From Scortum barcoo (taxonomy: Eukaryota; Chordata; Actinopteri; Centrarchiformes; Terapontidae), in contig CM041550.1 of assembly GCA_023238725.1 (NCBI GenBank), positions 7,201,044 to 7,265,043 on the forward strand: a stretch of DNA of 64,000 nt. The letters run 5' to 3'. Made by a program: the position numbers and the translations under genes. The notes below the pieces were generated by a model. The model was given only the letters and a program-made list of their open reading frames with translations, was not told the origin of the DNA and made no database searches. Below, piece by piece: positions 13,471 to 26,400 of the stretch (position 1 is its first letter; the number at the start of each line of letters is the position of its first letter).

Positions 13471-15700
13471 TTTAATTCTCTAAATTAACCAAAAAAAAAA
13501 CTTCTCAATCAGTATCTCCAATCTGTGCTTCAATCAAGTACTTATATGAAGAAGAGACATGATCACAATGACATCAAAATAATAACATAATGAAAATTCA
13601 GTGTGTTCTGGGTAATAAAGGCACATGTCACCCTGAAACAGTGTGTGTGTTCATAAGATCAATTCATTATCGGTCTTGGTGTTTTTATGTGACTTTTCGA
13701 CATGGAGAAAAAGCTAAAATATCATCAGCCCTTCCCTTGAAGACCATTGTGTATTAAATGAAAGAAAATGAGAGAAAACCTGTGATTCAGTTGAATGAAT
13801 TTCCATCAACTCCCGCTGAGTTCCAGTCCTCTGCGTTTAAAACAGTCACTTCTCATCAGCAAATTGATGTCCTCGGTTTTTGTTTCGGAGCATCACTCAT
13901 TTAATAAACAGCCAACAAATGAGATTTAAGGGAAACCGCCTGTGCTTGTTATACTGGAGGTTACTCATTAACTCGGATCGCAGCCTTGCTTACCTCCGAC
14001 CATCTGAGGAATGGAGATTGGTTTATTACCGCGAGGCTGCAGAGAAGCTTTCGTTCGTGCTTTGGCATCAGGGAGCGTTTGAATCTAAAGATGATTTGGG
14101 TTTTATTATTCACCTAATGCATCGGGGATGAGCCCTCTGAGTCCCCGTTTCATAATCGTGGTCATAATCACAGCTGTAACCCTGCGCTGCTGACCGTGAT
14201 GTAGACAGACTGTAAGATATGGATGATGGTTTGGGCTGGGCGGACATGCTATTTGTACTCATTACAGGGAGAGGGAAGGAGCTGCAGTGCACCCAGTGCC
14301 GTCTTGCCAGCTCTCTCTCGGCTCCCGGCTAATCTACAACTGCTGTCTGATTAGTTCAGAGGGAAAGAGCAGAGCCGGCAGTCAGCGGACAGTCGAGCAG
14401 TTATCTTCATTACTGTCCCCTCAGCTTACCGCTTTCTCTTAGCGTCACACTCATTTCCTTTCTCTCTGTCTCATCTTTGTCTCTTTTACCAGCTTTTTTT
14501 TTTCTTCTCCTACCTCCTGCACTGTCTGTCTCTCTGTATCTGTCTCGCTATCTCATGTTTTAATAGCCTGACAAGCAGGGCAATAATCCCTCTATCATTA
14601 TTCTTGCTGCAGAGAAAGAAAAAGGGAAAAAAGCCAGAGGGGGGTAGACAAGCAGCCATTTATATAAAATGAATGTGATTATTCTGGCGAAGGAACCACG
14701 CTTCAGAGACAGTGTCCTTGTGTCCAGAGCCGTGGTTGTCCAATATGCCAATATGTGTGTGGACTGCGTGGCCGAGCATCTCTAACAAAACCTCTGTCAC
14801 ATGGACACAGCCGGCACATGAAGTCTGATATAAGAGCTGAGCTTCATTATCAAACTAAATTTAACACGAACCATCAAACAGTCTCATCGGACAAACAGAA
14901 GGGCCAGGTGGTGCTGTTGTTTGTCTTAAAATATAGCAAATGTACACATAATCACATACAAAATGATCAAATTGATGTCTAATTAAGAGAAATTGTGGAA
15001 ATGAATGAAACAATAACATTATGTGATCACACTGTGATTCCATCGAAAGTCATTTTGGATCATTTCCCAGCTTTTATACTTTAGATCATCTGTAATCTGT
15101 CAGACTTTAAGATACAGGATTAAATCAAATGAAGTTTTCCAAAGATACCAAACATACTTATCTGATTGACCATAAAATGATGCAAAAACAACTATCAATT
15201 TCTATTTGCTCTAATGATGCAGCCATTAAAGCATTGCATCTTGGGAGCTTATATTAAGTGTCTCTGAATAATGAAATTGGACATTGAATTAAATATTGGT
15301 CTTTAAACTGTATTATCATGCCACGATAAAGAAATATTGACTCGAAGTAAGTAGTAGTAAAACTGGATGACATTTTGAGATTTTTAAAAGTCTGCTATTC
15401 ATTTTCATACTTTACTGAACTTATATAAAATATAAAGTTTTGGCTTTCAAAGTATGGGTAAAAATGCGCAAAAAATGGTTGGCTCTGTGGCAAATAGACT
15501 AAAATGTACAATTTAATATTGGTGCAAATATAATCACAGCTTACACTGTTTGTTCTGTTCAAAGTGATGCTGACAGATCAGGACCACACACACAGCGTGA
15601 AGAGATGCTCAGGACAGGCTCACTTGTTGTCTCCATGAATGTTGTGTCGTCTTTTGTGTCTCTGATCTAATCGTCCTACATTGTCTTTTCCCCCCTGCAG

Positions 15701-17442
15701 GCTGCAGATCTTCTTACCTGCTGACTGTGTGTCTGAGGGCCGCTCGCTCAGCCCACAGCCATGCCTGACGTAAAGCCTCCACCGCCATGTGACTACCCCT
15801 CCACCTCCTCCGCCGCAGCCTCTGCCGGCTCTCTCGCTGGCTGCGCCTCGCCTCTCGACCTCGTCATAGACATGGAGCCCTGCATCGCCAACCTCCCGCT
15901 CTCCCCCGACCCCTTGTCCTCCTTCCCCCGACACAGATCCGGCAGCCCTCACTACCCGGGCCTCCAGGGGCCCCCTTACCCGCTCATGGCCCGGTGTAAC
16001 AGCAGCACCCTGCTCACTAACTTGGGGCTGAGGTACTGCTCCAGCAGGCAGGGGCCCCTGGGGGTGGGGCTAGGTCAGGGGCCGGCCCCGGGCTCCTGCA
16101 TCCACACAGGAAGCAGCGGCAGCAGACCTTATAGGAGTATGGAGAACCTGAACTGGAACACTGTAGCAGATTCTGGCCTGTGTGCGTTCAGTGCTGCCCC
16201 CTACAGGAGCGTGGACAGTGAGTTTATTTTACGTTACACCTCCACCAGTCAGTGGTGTGGTGGGCCCCCAGATGGATCTGTGGTGGGGGCTACCCATGGA
16301 CTGGTACCAAGCCCAGAGAGCCTGGTGTTTTACCCTCGACACGGGCTGCCCAGGAAGGACCTACCAATCTTCCCTCAGTTGCTGTTTCCAGGCGGTGTCG
16401 ACGAATGGGATGCAAGAAAGGGCCTGAGGGAGAAACTCCGCCTCCAGAGTGCGAGGTCATCAGTCGAACCCCTGAAGCCCCTCCCACTGCGGCCTCAGGT
16501 GACTCCAGGTGCTGCATCCATCGAAAGGGAGGGCGAGCATCATGTGAATTCAACAGGTGCCGGGTCCAGGCCGCCGTGCACAATGCGCATCACCAGCCCC
16601 GAGGAGATCAAGCAGGAGGTCCTGAGGCGCTTGCAGCTCCGGCGGCAGAACAGCAGCCCCAACCTGGCTCTCCACAACTCCCCATCTAGCCCACAAGTGG
16701 TTAAGACATCCTACACGACAGACAACATTGCAGGTAACAGGAGCGGATCAGACTCTGCATCGGAGCGCTGCAGAGCTCCTGTGGGACGCCTACACATCCC
16801 CACGTTTGAGGAGTTTAAGAGGATGAGGCAGAAGGAGGGAGAACAGAGAAAAGAGTCCACATCAGGTTCTGTGCGATCTGAAAAACCTGAAGCTGACTCG
16901 CCACAAGAAACAGGAACGTCAGACGGTAAGATACCTCCTTCTGATTGTGCCGTCCCTCAATCGAGCTGTAGTGGAGGAAACGCAGAGCTGCAAGACGACT
17001 CAAAGGAGGTTGAGGGAGAAATGAGCAAAGGTGAAAGGACAGACAACAAAGATGACACCCTGCAGACTGTCACCTCACAGGAGACACCTCCCTGTAGCAC
17101 CTCAAGCAATAACAGCCCAGCAGCTCCCACCTCCACCTCCGTTACATACTCTCCCATCCGCACAGGCCCGTCTCCACGTTCGCCCCTGCAGCCTCTGGCC
17201 AGCTCGAGCCAGGAGAAAGCCCCCGCTGCAGGGGGAGACGATGGGAGCAGCAGGCGTCGGAGGAGCAGCCTGGAACCAGCTGGGTCGGTCCCCTTCCCGC
17301 CCGGCAGGGAGAACTGGGAGCGGCCCTCCAGCTGCTGCCCGGCGCTGCTTCTGGAGGGGACAGACCTGTCCAGCTACGGAGCCAAGATCTATAAGATGAA
17401 GGATGGCCTGATCGGATCGGCACTGGACCTCATCAAGAAGAG
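15701..17442 (+). CDS. RhoGEF first coding exon (5'UTR 15701-15760, CDS from 15761)
   Basis: The acceptor is a C-rich tract ending in TGCAG at 15700. The donor is AG|GTTAGT at 17443 and the exon ends in phase 2. It encodes residues 1-560 plus two bases of Ser561. GC content is well above the flanking introns. An apparent continuation of the frame past 17442 to a stop at 17498 is intron read-through, because joining to 24784 restores the coding frame as IKKSCSAEIS. Confidence 0.9.
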
Positions 17443-20400
17443 GTTAGTGTGGGAGGGGGGCAGGTGGAGAGGGATGAATGGGGTGCATAATGGGGTATAA
17501 AATGCTCCATTATATGTTAAAGTCCTGCATTCAAACTTTTATCTAACTACTTTGCCTGAGTATGAAAAGTAAAAGCACTCAGTATATCACAGAAGTACCG
17601 TTCAATAGAAAAGCTCAAGTAAAGTCAAAAAAATGTAATGTACATGAAGATACAGTATGTACTTAGGTACTTTCCACCAGTGATTAATGTGTGTTTATTA
17701 TTCAATTTGACCAAATGAGATATAAATGTAGGTGTAATTTCATTCCCTTGCTGGCTGAACACATTTGAAGTGCTCAGTTAATAGAAAATCAGCTCTCATG
17801 TGAAAGTGGCTCTAGTTTCATGTAGTAGAGATCATTTTGCATTGATTTACTGTGCAGCATCCATCCATATCCGTACACATAAACACAGTCAACGTACACA
17901 CACACACACACCAAGATCTATGTAAGTGTCGGTCAAGCCCCGTACTTATGTGCAATTTTTCCAATGCAATTTATTATTCTGTTACTGTATATGCTACTGT
18001 ATACTCCGATTGCACTACATTAAGGATCAAAATGTTTTAATTTTATTAAGATTTCACTTTAATACATATATATTTATGCATAAATTATGATATGCATTTG
18101 AAATACAGTATATTTTATGACTTAAACCATCCATCTGTATATACAGCTGTACAAATGGCTCCACCTTCACCAGCTACAACAGTAAAATATTCCTTACCTG
18201 TTAATGCATTAGTTCACTCGTGCTGTAGTGCCTAATTAGCAACAAACACTTCAGAGATTTACCAACTAAGCAGTTGTCAGTGAGGCAGATGAATGCCTTG
18301 AGTCAAAATTTTAGGTGAAAAAAACATTAAAACACTTACCTACAGCAGGTGAAGTGAGCATGAAGAGGTGAGCTCTGGAAGTGAAGTTTGATTTGTTGCA
18401 CAGTCTTCAGTTCAAACTTAACCAAAAAAGGAAAACACACATATTGGCTCCAAAACATCCCGTTATATAATATGTTAAAATAATTTCATAATCTGAAAGC
18501 ACCTATTGGAACAATGAGTACTTGTACTTAAGTACTTTACTTAACTTTAACTTTACTTAAGTACAATTTGCTGATAATGCAACACAAGTACCTTGTGGGA
18601 CATTTTACAGTTAGAAAACATGTCATCGCTGTCTGTTGGACAAACTCTAATAACAACACTCTTTCTAAATTACCTGAAACATACCTTTGATATTTTTGTG
18701 CTGTAATTTCTTGTTGTCAGCTGCCAATTGAAAGCAGACTCTTAACTTTTAAGTAAGCACAATCTCTGAATGCAGGACTTTTACTCGTAGAATGACTGCT
18801 GTTAATTAAGTAATAAAAAAAAGAGTCTGAAAACTTTCTCCCACCACTGCCGAGATCAAGGTGGAATTGAAAGTCCTTTTGTGTCTGACTTCACCTCTGA
18901 AAACATGCCAGGCAAACAGATGAGAACAAAGGATCCACAATTTATTTCTTTTTTCTTTGTTTATTCTGCACCAAACTCGTAATGAGACCTGAATATTTTA
19001 CCAATAAGCATTTCTTGTTAAATCCAGTTAATCTTTTTGATGGTGGAATTAGATCCTGTGGTGCACATCATCTGAGCCCTGCAGCAGCTTCCAGCAGCAG
19101 AGGTGTGTGTGTGTGTGTGTGTGTGTTTACCCACAAAGTGTATGCAAGCACACCTCCACATGTGTGCTTTGCAGTGTGTGCGAATCCATCTGTTTAAGCC
19201 CACGTGTGATGTTGTGTTATCGATTTATCTCACTTATTGTGATAACAGCTGTCGGAGCTAACAGGGTTGGCTCTGCAGACGAGACTGTGGGTGGGAGGCT
19301 GGCATGAAGCTTGACAGACTGGAGGACTGGCACCGTCCCTACAGACTTACTGTCTCTACTCTCTTTTTCTCTGTATGAGTGTCAGCTGTTGGCTAAATAG
19401 ATGCAGGCTTCACTCCACTGTGGTTCATTCTGATCAAGGACAAACAGGAGGAGGGTGTGTTTAACAGCACTGTGGTGCCATTTGGGCCCAGGCCTCCATG
19501 CATTGTAAATATTAGACACACAGAGGAGCTACTTGATAAGGACCGATGAAGAATATAAAGGCCACCCCCCCCTCCTTCTGCAGGCTGTGATAGATGGGAG
19601 ATATAGTCGGTATCTTTCCCTGCCTGTCAGGACTCTCCACCGACTGTCACTCCTTTGTCTGCACTGCGAGAAGTAATGATGGATGTGTGAAGCTCCACTG
19701 CGCGAAGGCAGCGGGAAAATAGCTGCGGTGTGTGTCTGTGCATTTGTTCAATATGTGAAAGTGCAGAGATGCAGTCTGTGGCGACAACTTAAGGTTATTT
19801 TTCACCATTAATATTTGTAGTCCATCAAATGCTGAAACTGCCCATTATGATGTCCTCACTGTGAGAGGAATAATTAGCACTGAACACAAGTACAGCTGAG
19901 GCTGACAGGAATGTTTTTTGTTTTGCAGCAATTTGGTAATAAATGAAAATGTTTAATTCTGACCTGATGATCGTGCTAGATGAAAAGTCAGAGGATGACA
20001 GTGTATCAGTTAGTGTATTCATCCTGAGGAGGACATGAATTTCCATAATAAATTGTATGTAACTAGTTCAGTAATTGAATTAAAACCCAAAAATGTCAAC
20101 CTCATGGTGGCACCAGAGTAAAGGCAGCAGGATTGATCCTCTGGAAGTTAATGAATGAATGAATTTCAGGGCAATTTACATAAAATATATATTTAACAGT
20201 GAAAAGATGAGATGGCAGTAAGTCTGTCATTTTGGTGTTTTGCATTTTGCCTGCTTAATCACAAATACGATTAATTGATTACCAAAGTTGTTGATTGTCT
20301 CACAATCGATTGGTCCACTAATCATTTGAGCTCACTGACAGCTCCAGCAGCTTTAGAGTCTCCTGTTCTTTTTTGTCGTGCACAATAATTACGTGGGAGC

Positions 20401-23400
20401 AGTCGCCTCCATCACTGCTCAAAAATCACACAAGTAAAATGAGAACCTAAGACATAAGATTTAAAACAGTGCAAAAGTTAACAATATAGGAATGTAAAAT
20501 AGTGCATTTAAAATAAAACATAACTTAACAAAATATAAAAGAATATAGAATAGAAACAGAAATATAATAATGTGGAAGGAAGGTGTGATAAGCTGAATAA
20601 GCTGTAATGTTATGGACCACATATTAGACAGTAATTGCACTGGGAAATATAAACACTGTAATGGTTAAGCAAATGTAAATATTTATATATATATATATGA
20701 TGCACACAGGTATAAACAGGAGTAATAAATGTATATAATTATATATAGACAGAGACATTACCAGGTAACAGGGGGTGCAAACAGGTAGTAACGAGTAATT
20801 AACAGCAGTATGGGGTAAATTGGCATTATTGTCAAGATCATGTGATGAGATCAGCTCATGTCTAATATTGTTTATCCCAAGCGGCTTTTCTCTTTATGTT
20901 CAAAAGGTGCCAATAATGCAACACACCGTGCGCTCCCCCCTTGTGATTTAAATTAGACTCAAGGCTCTGTGAATGTTTTAATACTTGGAGGTTTATTAAT
21001 TAAACATGCCTGAGTTCTGTGTGATCTCTGCACCCTGAGGTATTAGACTTACCGATAAGTCTTGTTGTTTAAGTGCAGCCAAACCTGCAGACAGAGCATA
21101 ATATAGCTCTAGTTCTATTAAAGCAGTAATATTCATATTATTACATCTGGGGGTGCTTCATAAAAATGGAGCATTAAACCAGCACCATTGAGTTAATTGT
21201 ATAGTCTAGCAAAGGTGCACCAGTTATGTATATACATAGAGGGAGGCATGTGATCACTGTATCTACCATTTTCTATTTATTTGTCTCTATTAGATGCACA
21301 CACCCATAAATATATTGAATTCATTGCAGTGATACATGCATCAGCGGGAATGACAGCCGGGCAAAATTTCATTGTCACACCGCAGCACGTCAAGTGGTGA
21401 TCTATCACATCCAGTGCGTTCCTGACGAATTAAGCTGCAGGTTATTACTTCCCATGCATCATCCACGGCGTGACAGCTAACGTTGCGAGGGAAAGGCCTT
21501 TAATGATAGTTAGTCCACGGGAAAAACTGATCCAAAGCTGCATCCGCACAGCTGTTTTAATTACATCTGCCTCTCCGTCACACCGGCGCCACTTTAATTT
21601 AAACATTTGGACACCTTTTATCTGCCGTGTTGCCTCTGTTGATTACATTAGTAATACAAAACCATACAAGCTGACAGGGTTTGCTGTAGTTTAAGATGAA
21701 AAATATTTTTGTGCTTAAGTGTCACAGAGAATCAGGAGGATGTTGAGAAATGATTTTTTATGACGTGTCCAGAAAGAGCTCAGCCGTTTAACTGGTTTTG
21801 GAGCTCAGGAAAAAGACAGTTATGTAAGAACCATTAGAATAATGAAACATCATGTTATATCTCCGCAGGGCTATTTGAGGATACGTAATAGGCCAAAGTG
21901 AAGTGCATGTCAAACAGAGGTTAAAACTGCGGGAACAATTAATTGGCATTAATGGATTGACTGTAATCGCTTAATTGCTTAAGCCATTTAGCAAAGCAAG
22001 TATGCAAACACGCTGCTTCTCAGATGTCATTTTATGATTCTCTCTGTTTTTATATTGGTTTATATTTATATATATAATATCTTTGAGTTTTGAACTGTTG
22101 GTCAGACAAAACAAAAGCTATTTAAAGGATGTAACCTTGGTTTCTGGGTGTTTTTCACCAACTTTAATAAAAAAAAGATCAGTCAGTAATGGAAATACTC
22201 TATAGACAAGGAAGATAAGATAAGACAAAGAAAATGCAAACATACATGTGTACAGAGCCACAGTGCCAGCAGCCGTTTAACTGAGCGTGGCGAGGACATA
22301 AAGATTGAAGAGAGAGAGAGTTTCCATGCATCACCACATTCAAGCTCAGGAGTGAATATTACCACATCTCATAGCTCCCTTTTTACCATGATCCCCGCTA
22401 ACCCCACCTGCTCCAGAGACTAACCATCCCCCTCTCCTGTCACAGACACCACTTTGAAAAAAAAGAAGTCAATATTTCAGGAATTTACGGCTTTCTTTCA
22501 CTATAAGAGCCAAACATTGTGCAGACTCTATTATGAGTTTTGGCCCCCGGGTCTATTAAACCCATTGAGCCGCTAAAGAATCACAAACACCTTTAATTTG
22601 AGTAAAAAAAATATAATCATCGCTAAAATTGCTTTTACAAGGTTTTTCCTCATTTCTTGCAGTGACAGCGGTGATATTATATTTCGCGCTCGTGTCTGCT
22701 GGGCCGTGAAGCTCGCCAGTGTTTGAAAAACAAAATCAATATATTGTATATTTGGTAGTTCCGGTTCTTAGTAACGCCTGGAAGCTAAATTTAAAGATGT
22801 GTGCATTATTTTAAAGCTTGACTGATTCATCAGTATGGATGGATGTGATGTGAAAGACGTTACTTGAAGTGAGGAGCAGCGCAGGTTTTCAGTGTTTTCA
22901 GAGGCAGCAGGCAGCTCTTTTCAGTAAAGAAGCTCCAATAAACTCATTAAAGGGTGAGAAATTTTTTAAAATACCACTTTTGTCACCTTCAGTTTGAAGG
23001 TTTCAATTTGATTTATTCACTAAAATCTCTCTAAACAGAATTTTCATTCAGTCTAGCTGCCAAAATCCAGAGATCAGAAGAGGGATGATGATAAAAAAAA
23101 ATGTTTATATCCTTATCGAGGTGGTTTTCAAGTATTGCCCTGCATTCACAGCGAATACACAGCAGTGATTTATTTGCAGACTTTTTAGCCCAGGATTTAC
23201 CTCTCAGGCTACATGGAGTTTAGTTTAAAATAAAGCCGGTCTACATCCCGAGGGTGTAACTCGTAGTGAACGGGAGACAAACCATATCAAACCCTTCTAA
23301 GGTTGAGGTTACCGCCTGCAGGCGACACTCTGGGCTTTAAACTATTTTATCATTTATTTTCAGTGGGGGGGGGGTCAACCAATCAATACATCGGTCCAGT

Positions 23401-26400
23401 CAGTACAATGTGTATCTGTCATAAAGCATCAGGTCTCTATTAACAAAAAAAAAACCAAAATGAACAAGTGATGTTAGTTTATTAAGTTACTTAATTTATT
23501 AGACTATTATTAGTTCCAAAGACCTGATTCCATTATGATATGTTATTTCATAGAGGTAGCATCCATATAATTGTGAACATGGTTGTTTGGTTTAGTTTTT
23601 TTAAGGACCTCTGACTTCATGAAACCAAACCCACAACCTTGTAGTGACCAAACCAGAGCTAAAAGGAGATACCTGACATTCATCAGGTGTCCAGAAGCAC
23701 AATTTAAAATGTTCATTATGTCTGCATGATGTTTAAGCAGCTACTTTATATACTTTATATATATACTTATATACTTCATATACGTTGTATTGTGTTATTA
23801 TGTCAGACTTGTGTGTTGTTGGTGTTGGTTTTACCCCAAGTGGCCAAAAAAAAGAATCAATGGTGAGACTGGTCTGCCACGAGGTTGTTCGATTTTTGTT
23901 GGACAGTCAACAGCAGAGAGGTTGGACAGGAAATGAAAAGAGAGACAGAAACGGTGAATGACTTGCAACTATTGCGGTTCATAGTCAGTCAGGGCCGAGC
24001 AGCTTGTTTAGACTTCCTGTTTCTGCTGCTGCCGCGTGTGTGTTTGTTATGTGCTCTTACAAATGCCTGCACGAATCCCAGCGGGCTCACAATTGTGGTT
24101 TGTGTTCATGGATACGTGTTCATCTCAGTGCAGCGTGATAGAACAGCGTGTTTGTCACTGCCTGTGTGCCTTTGCGGTGGGGCGTCTCAGATCACACACA
24201 GGCTGTGTGCTGCAGGAATGGCAGTTATCAGACAAAGGAATGAGGGAAAAGTGAGATGCCTCTGTGTGTTTGTGTGTGTGTGGTGGTGTCCCTGAGGTCC
24301 AGGGGTTCAGGTGTTAATGTCCACTGATGTGCCTAATTGCTGTCCTCATGAGGGGTTAAAAGAGTGTGTGTGGAGGGGTGGGAGGGGGCTTAGGAAGAGA
24401 GGAGAGGCATTGATTTGGGTGTTTGAAGGAGTAGAAGGATGATGGAGGAGGAGGGTGGGTGGCATAGCAGGAAGCAGAGAGGCACGTGAGCTGGAGAGGG
24501 AAGAATGAATGACAAGGAAGCTGTAAGGAGAAGGGAGCTCTGCCAGAATTACAATTTAAACCCTCCTCTCCCTCCTGTTCTCTTCTTCCTCCCTCCTTTC
24601 ACTTTCCCTTTCTTCATTTCCTTCCCCCTCTCTCTCACACCCTGCTCCCACCGCCTCCCCCTTTTTCCCTTTCCCTCCATCTCTTCCTCTCATTTTTCCA
24701 CTCTCCTCTCTCCTTCCCCTCATCCCTCCCTTTCACTCACCCCGTCTCTCCCTCCCTTGCTCGTCTCCTCTTCTCCCCACCAGCTGCAGTGCAGAGATCT
24801 CCGCCGAGGCCCCCGTCAGGCTGTCAGGTGACCGGGACGGAGGCTGTGACATCACCGCCCCCTCGGCCGACTGTCAGCCCTCCGCCGTTGCCATGGCAAC
24901 GTCGGCAACGGCCTGCAGAGCCGAGGCTGGCGACGAGACGCCTGCAGGAGGAGGAGGAGGAGGAGGAGAGGAAGCAGGAGAATGCGTAAGGAGACTCTTT
25001 TTCATTTTCTTTCCTCCCTTTTCTTTTTTTTAATGTCTTAAATGCCTCATCCGTGCGTTTCTCTTTGCTTTCCGCTTTTCATTGTCGCTCCGTGGTGCAC
25101 AGAAACACACAGATCCATTGGTATTCAAGGATGACTGGGACAAGCAAGGGGACTGCGACACATACACACATGCACATCACTCACACATACTGATGCAGAG
25201 GTATTTGCTGAGACGAGAAGGAGCATGCAGCGCTCCATCTTCCAGCAACAGCTCGACGCCTGACGATGCAGTGAAAAGAGGATCAAGCTCCCCTCCAGCT
25301 GCTGGCTGCTGGTAACTCAGCGATTCATTCCCGCTCTCTGCACGGCTCCTCTCCGCCGGCTGGCTGCAGCTTGACACCAGCCTCAGCTGCAGCCAGCATT
25401 GTCGCCGCTCCGCTCTGTGCATCTGCAGAACAGGAGAGCCGGGCTAACATGGAGTCTCATCTCGCTCGCATGCTACAGGGCTGTAGGTAGTTTACAGAAC
25501 AGATGTCGAGGTGCGTTTGCTTCGTGTCTTTCTCCATTTTTTTTTTTTTTTTTGGCTTTGACACTTGAATCCACAATGGAGCCTGCCTCTGCATTCCCAA
25601 AGTAAGGGCTGCAATTTGACAATCCAGCGGAACATTAATTATTCTCCTTCATTTTACCTGATAGCTGCAAGCTGTAAATCATGTTTTTTTTCTAGGATGG
25701 AGCAATGAAAACCTCTGCGCCTGTGTAGCTGATAGTTATCATTTGGGGAGGCTGTCTTTGATGGGAAGCCAATATCATCAAATGCAATGGATGTAGGTGT
25801 TGCTCCCTGGGGTGAGGATTCACATGTCGTAGAGATGACCTTTGAACTTTGAACCCTCTCAGGGGCTTGACAGACCCTAAAAGGATTTTAAAAGCCACGT
25901 GAGGAGTGTTTGTTTGAGCCGAATTTTGCAGCATGTCAGGGAATTCCTCGCTTTACCTTAAAAAACACCCAGGAGATGCTTTGAATTGTCACTCGGAGGA
26001 CGCGTCTCATCTGGGTGGTTTCAAGTTGTGATCAGAGTAGATTGTTGGATGTGTGGCCTTGTTGTGTTTAGAGTCTGTTACAAGTCTTGGCAGCCGATTA
26101 GTGCTGCATTTCGGTATGAAATTTGGATTCTTGTCAGTTCTGCAAGCTGGGATCAGAGAGATAAGCAAGATTTGTTATGTAATGATGTCATGACAGTGAA
26201 CATGGTGACATCGTACATGAAAACTCCTCACACACACACACACACACAGATACACGAGCTGTGATTTCTCCCTTATCATCATTTTCACCTTATCTCCTCA
26301 GAGATTGCCCTTTTTCATCTGTTGCTATAGCAACGTGACCGTTTGATTGACACACGTGTCCTTCCAACCGGCAGCACACCGGTCTGGGCTGCAGGCGCTC

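Larger units (their letters stand above)
10651..15700 (+). other. RhoGEF 5'UTR intron (inferred)
   Basis: Bounded by GTAAGT at 10651 and TGCAG at 15700. It contains a DNA-transposon relic and a dispersed repeat; nothing coding is seen. Confidence 0.45.
17443..24783 (+). other. RhoGEF intron after first coding exon (7.3 kb)
   Basis: Non-coding, with three repeat fragments, a microsatellite and a terminal pyrimidine tract. A stretch rich in TAAT cores (about 21935-21990) could be homeodomain-binding but is unproven. Confidence 0.75.

Noticed and set aside
15620..15952. Minus-strand 110-codon Gly/Arg-rich frame opposite the RhoGEF start
   Set aside because: Shadow of the GC-rich first coding exon on the other strand.
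16252..17423. Other-frame ORFs of 60-145 codons on both strands
   Set aside because: They overlap the 560-residue RhoGEF exon, whose frame is confirmed by splicing to the DH-PH exons.
24505..24831. Pro/Leu/Ser-rich 108-codon frame
   Set aside because: Produced by the intronic polypyrimidine tract; it crosses the acceptor of RhoGEF coding exon 2 in the wrong frame.
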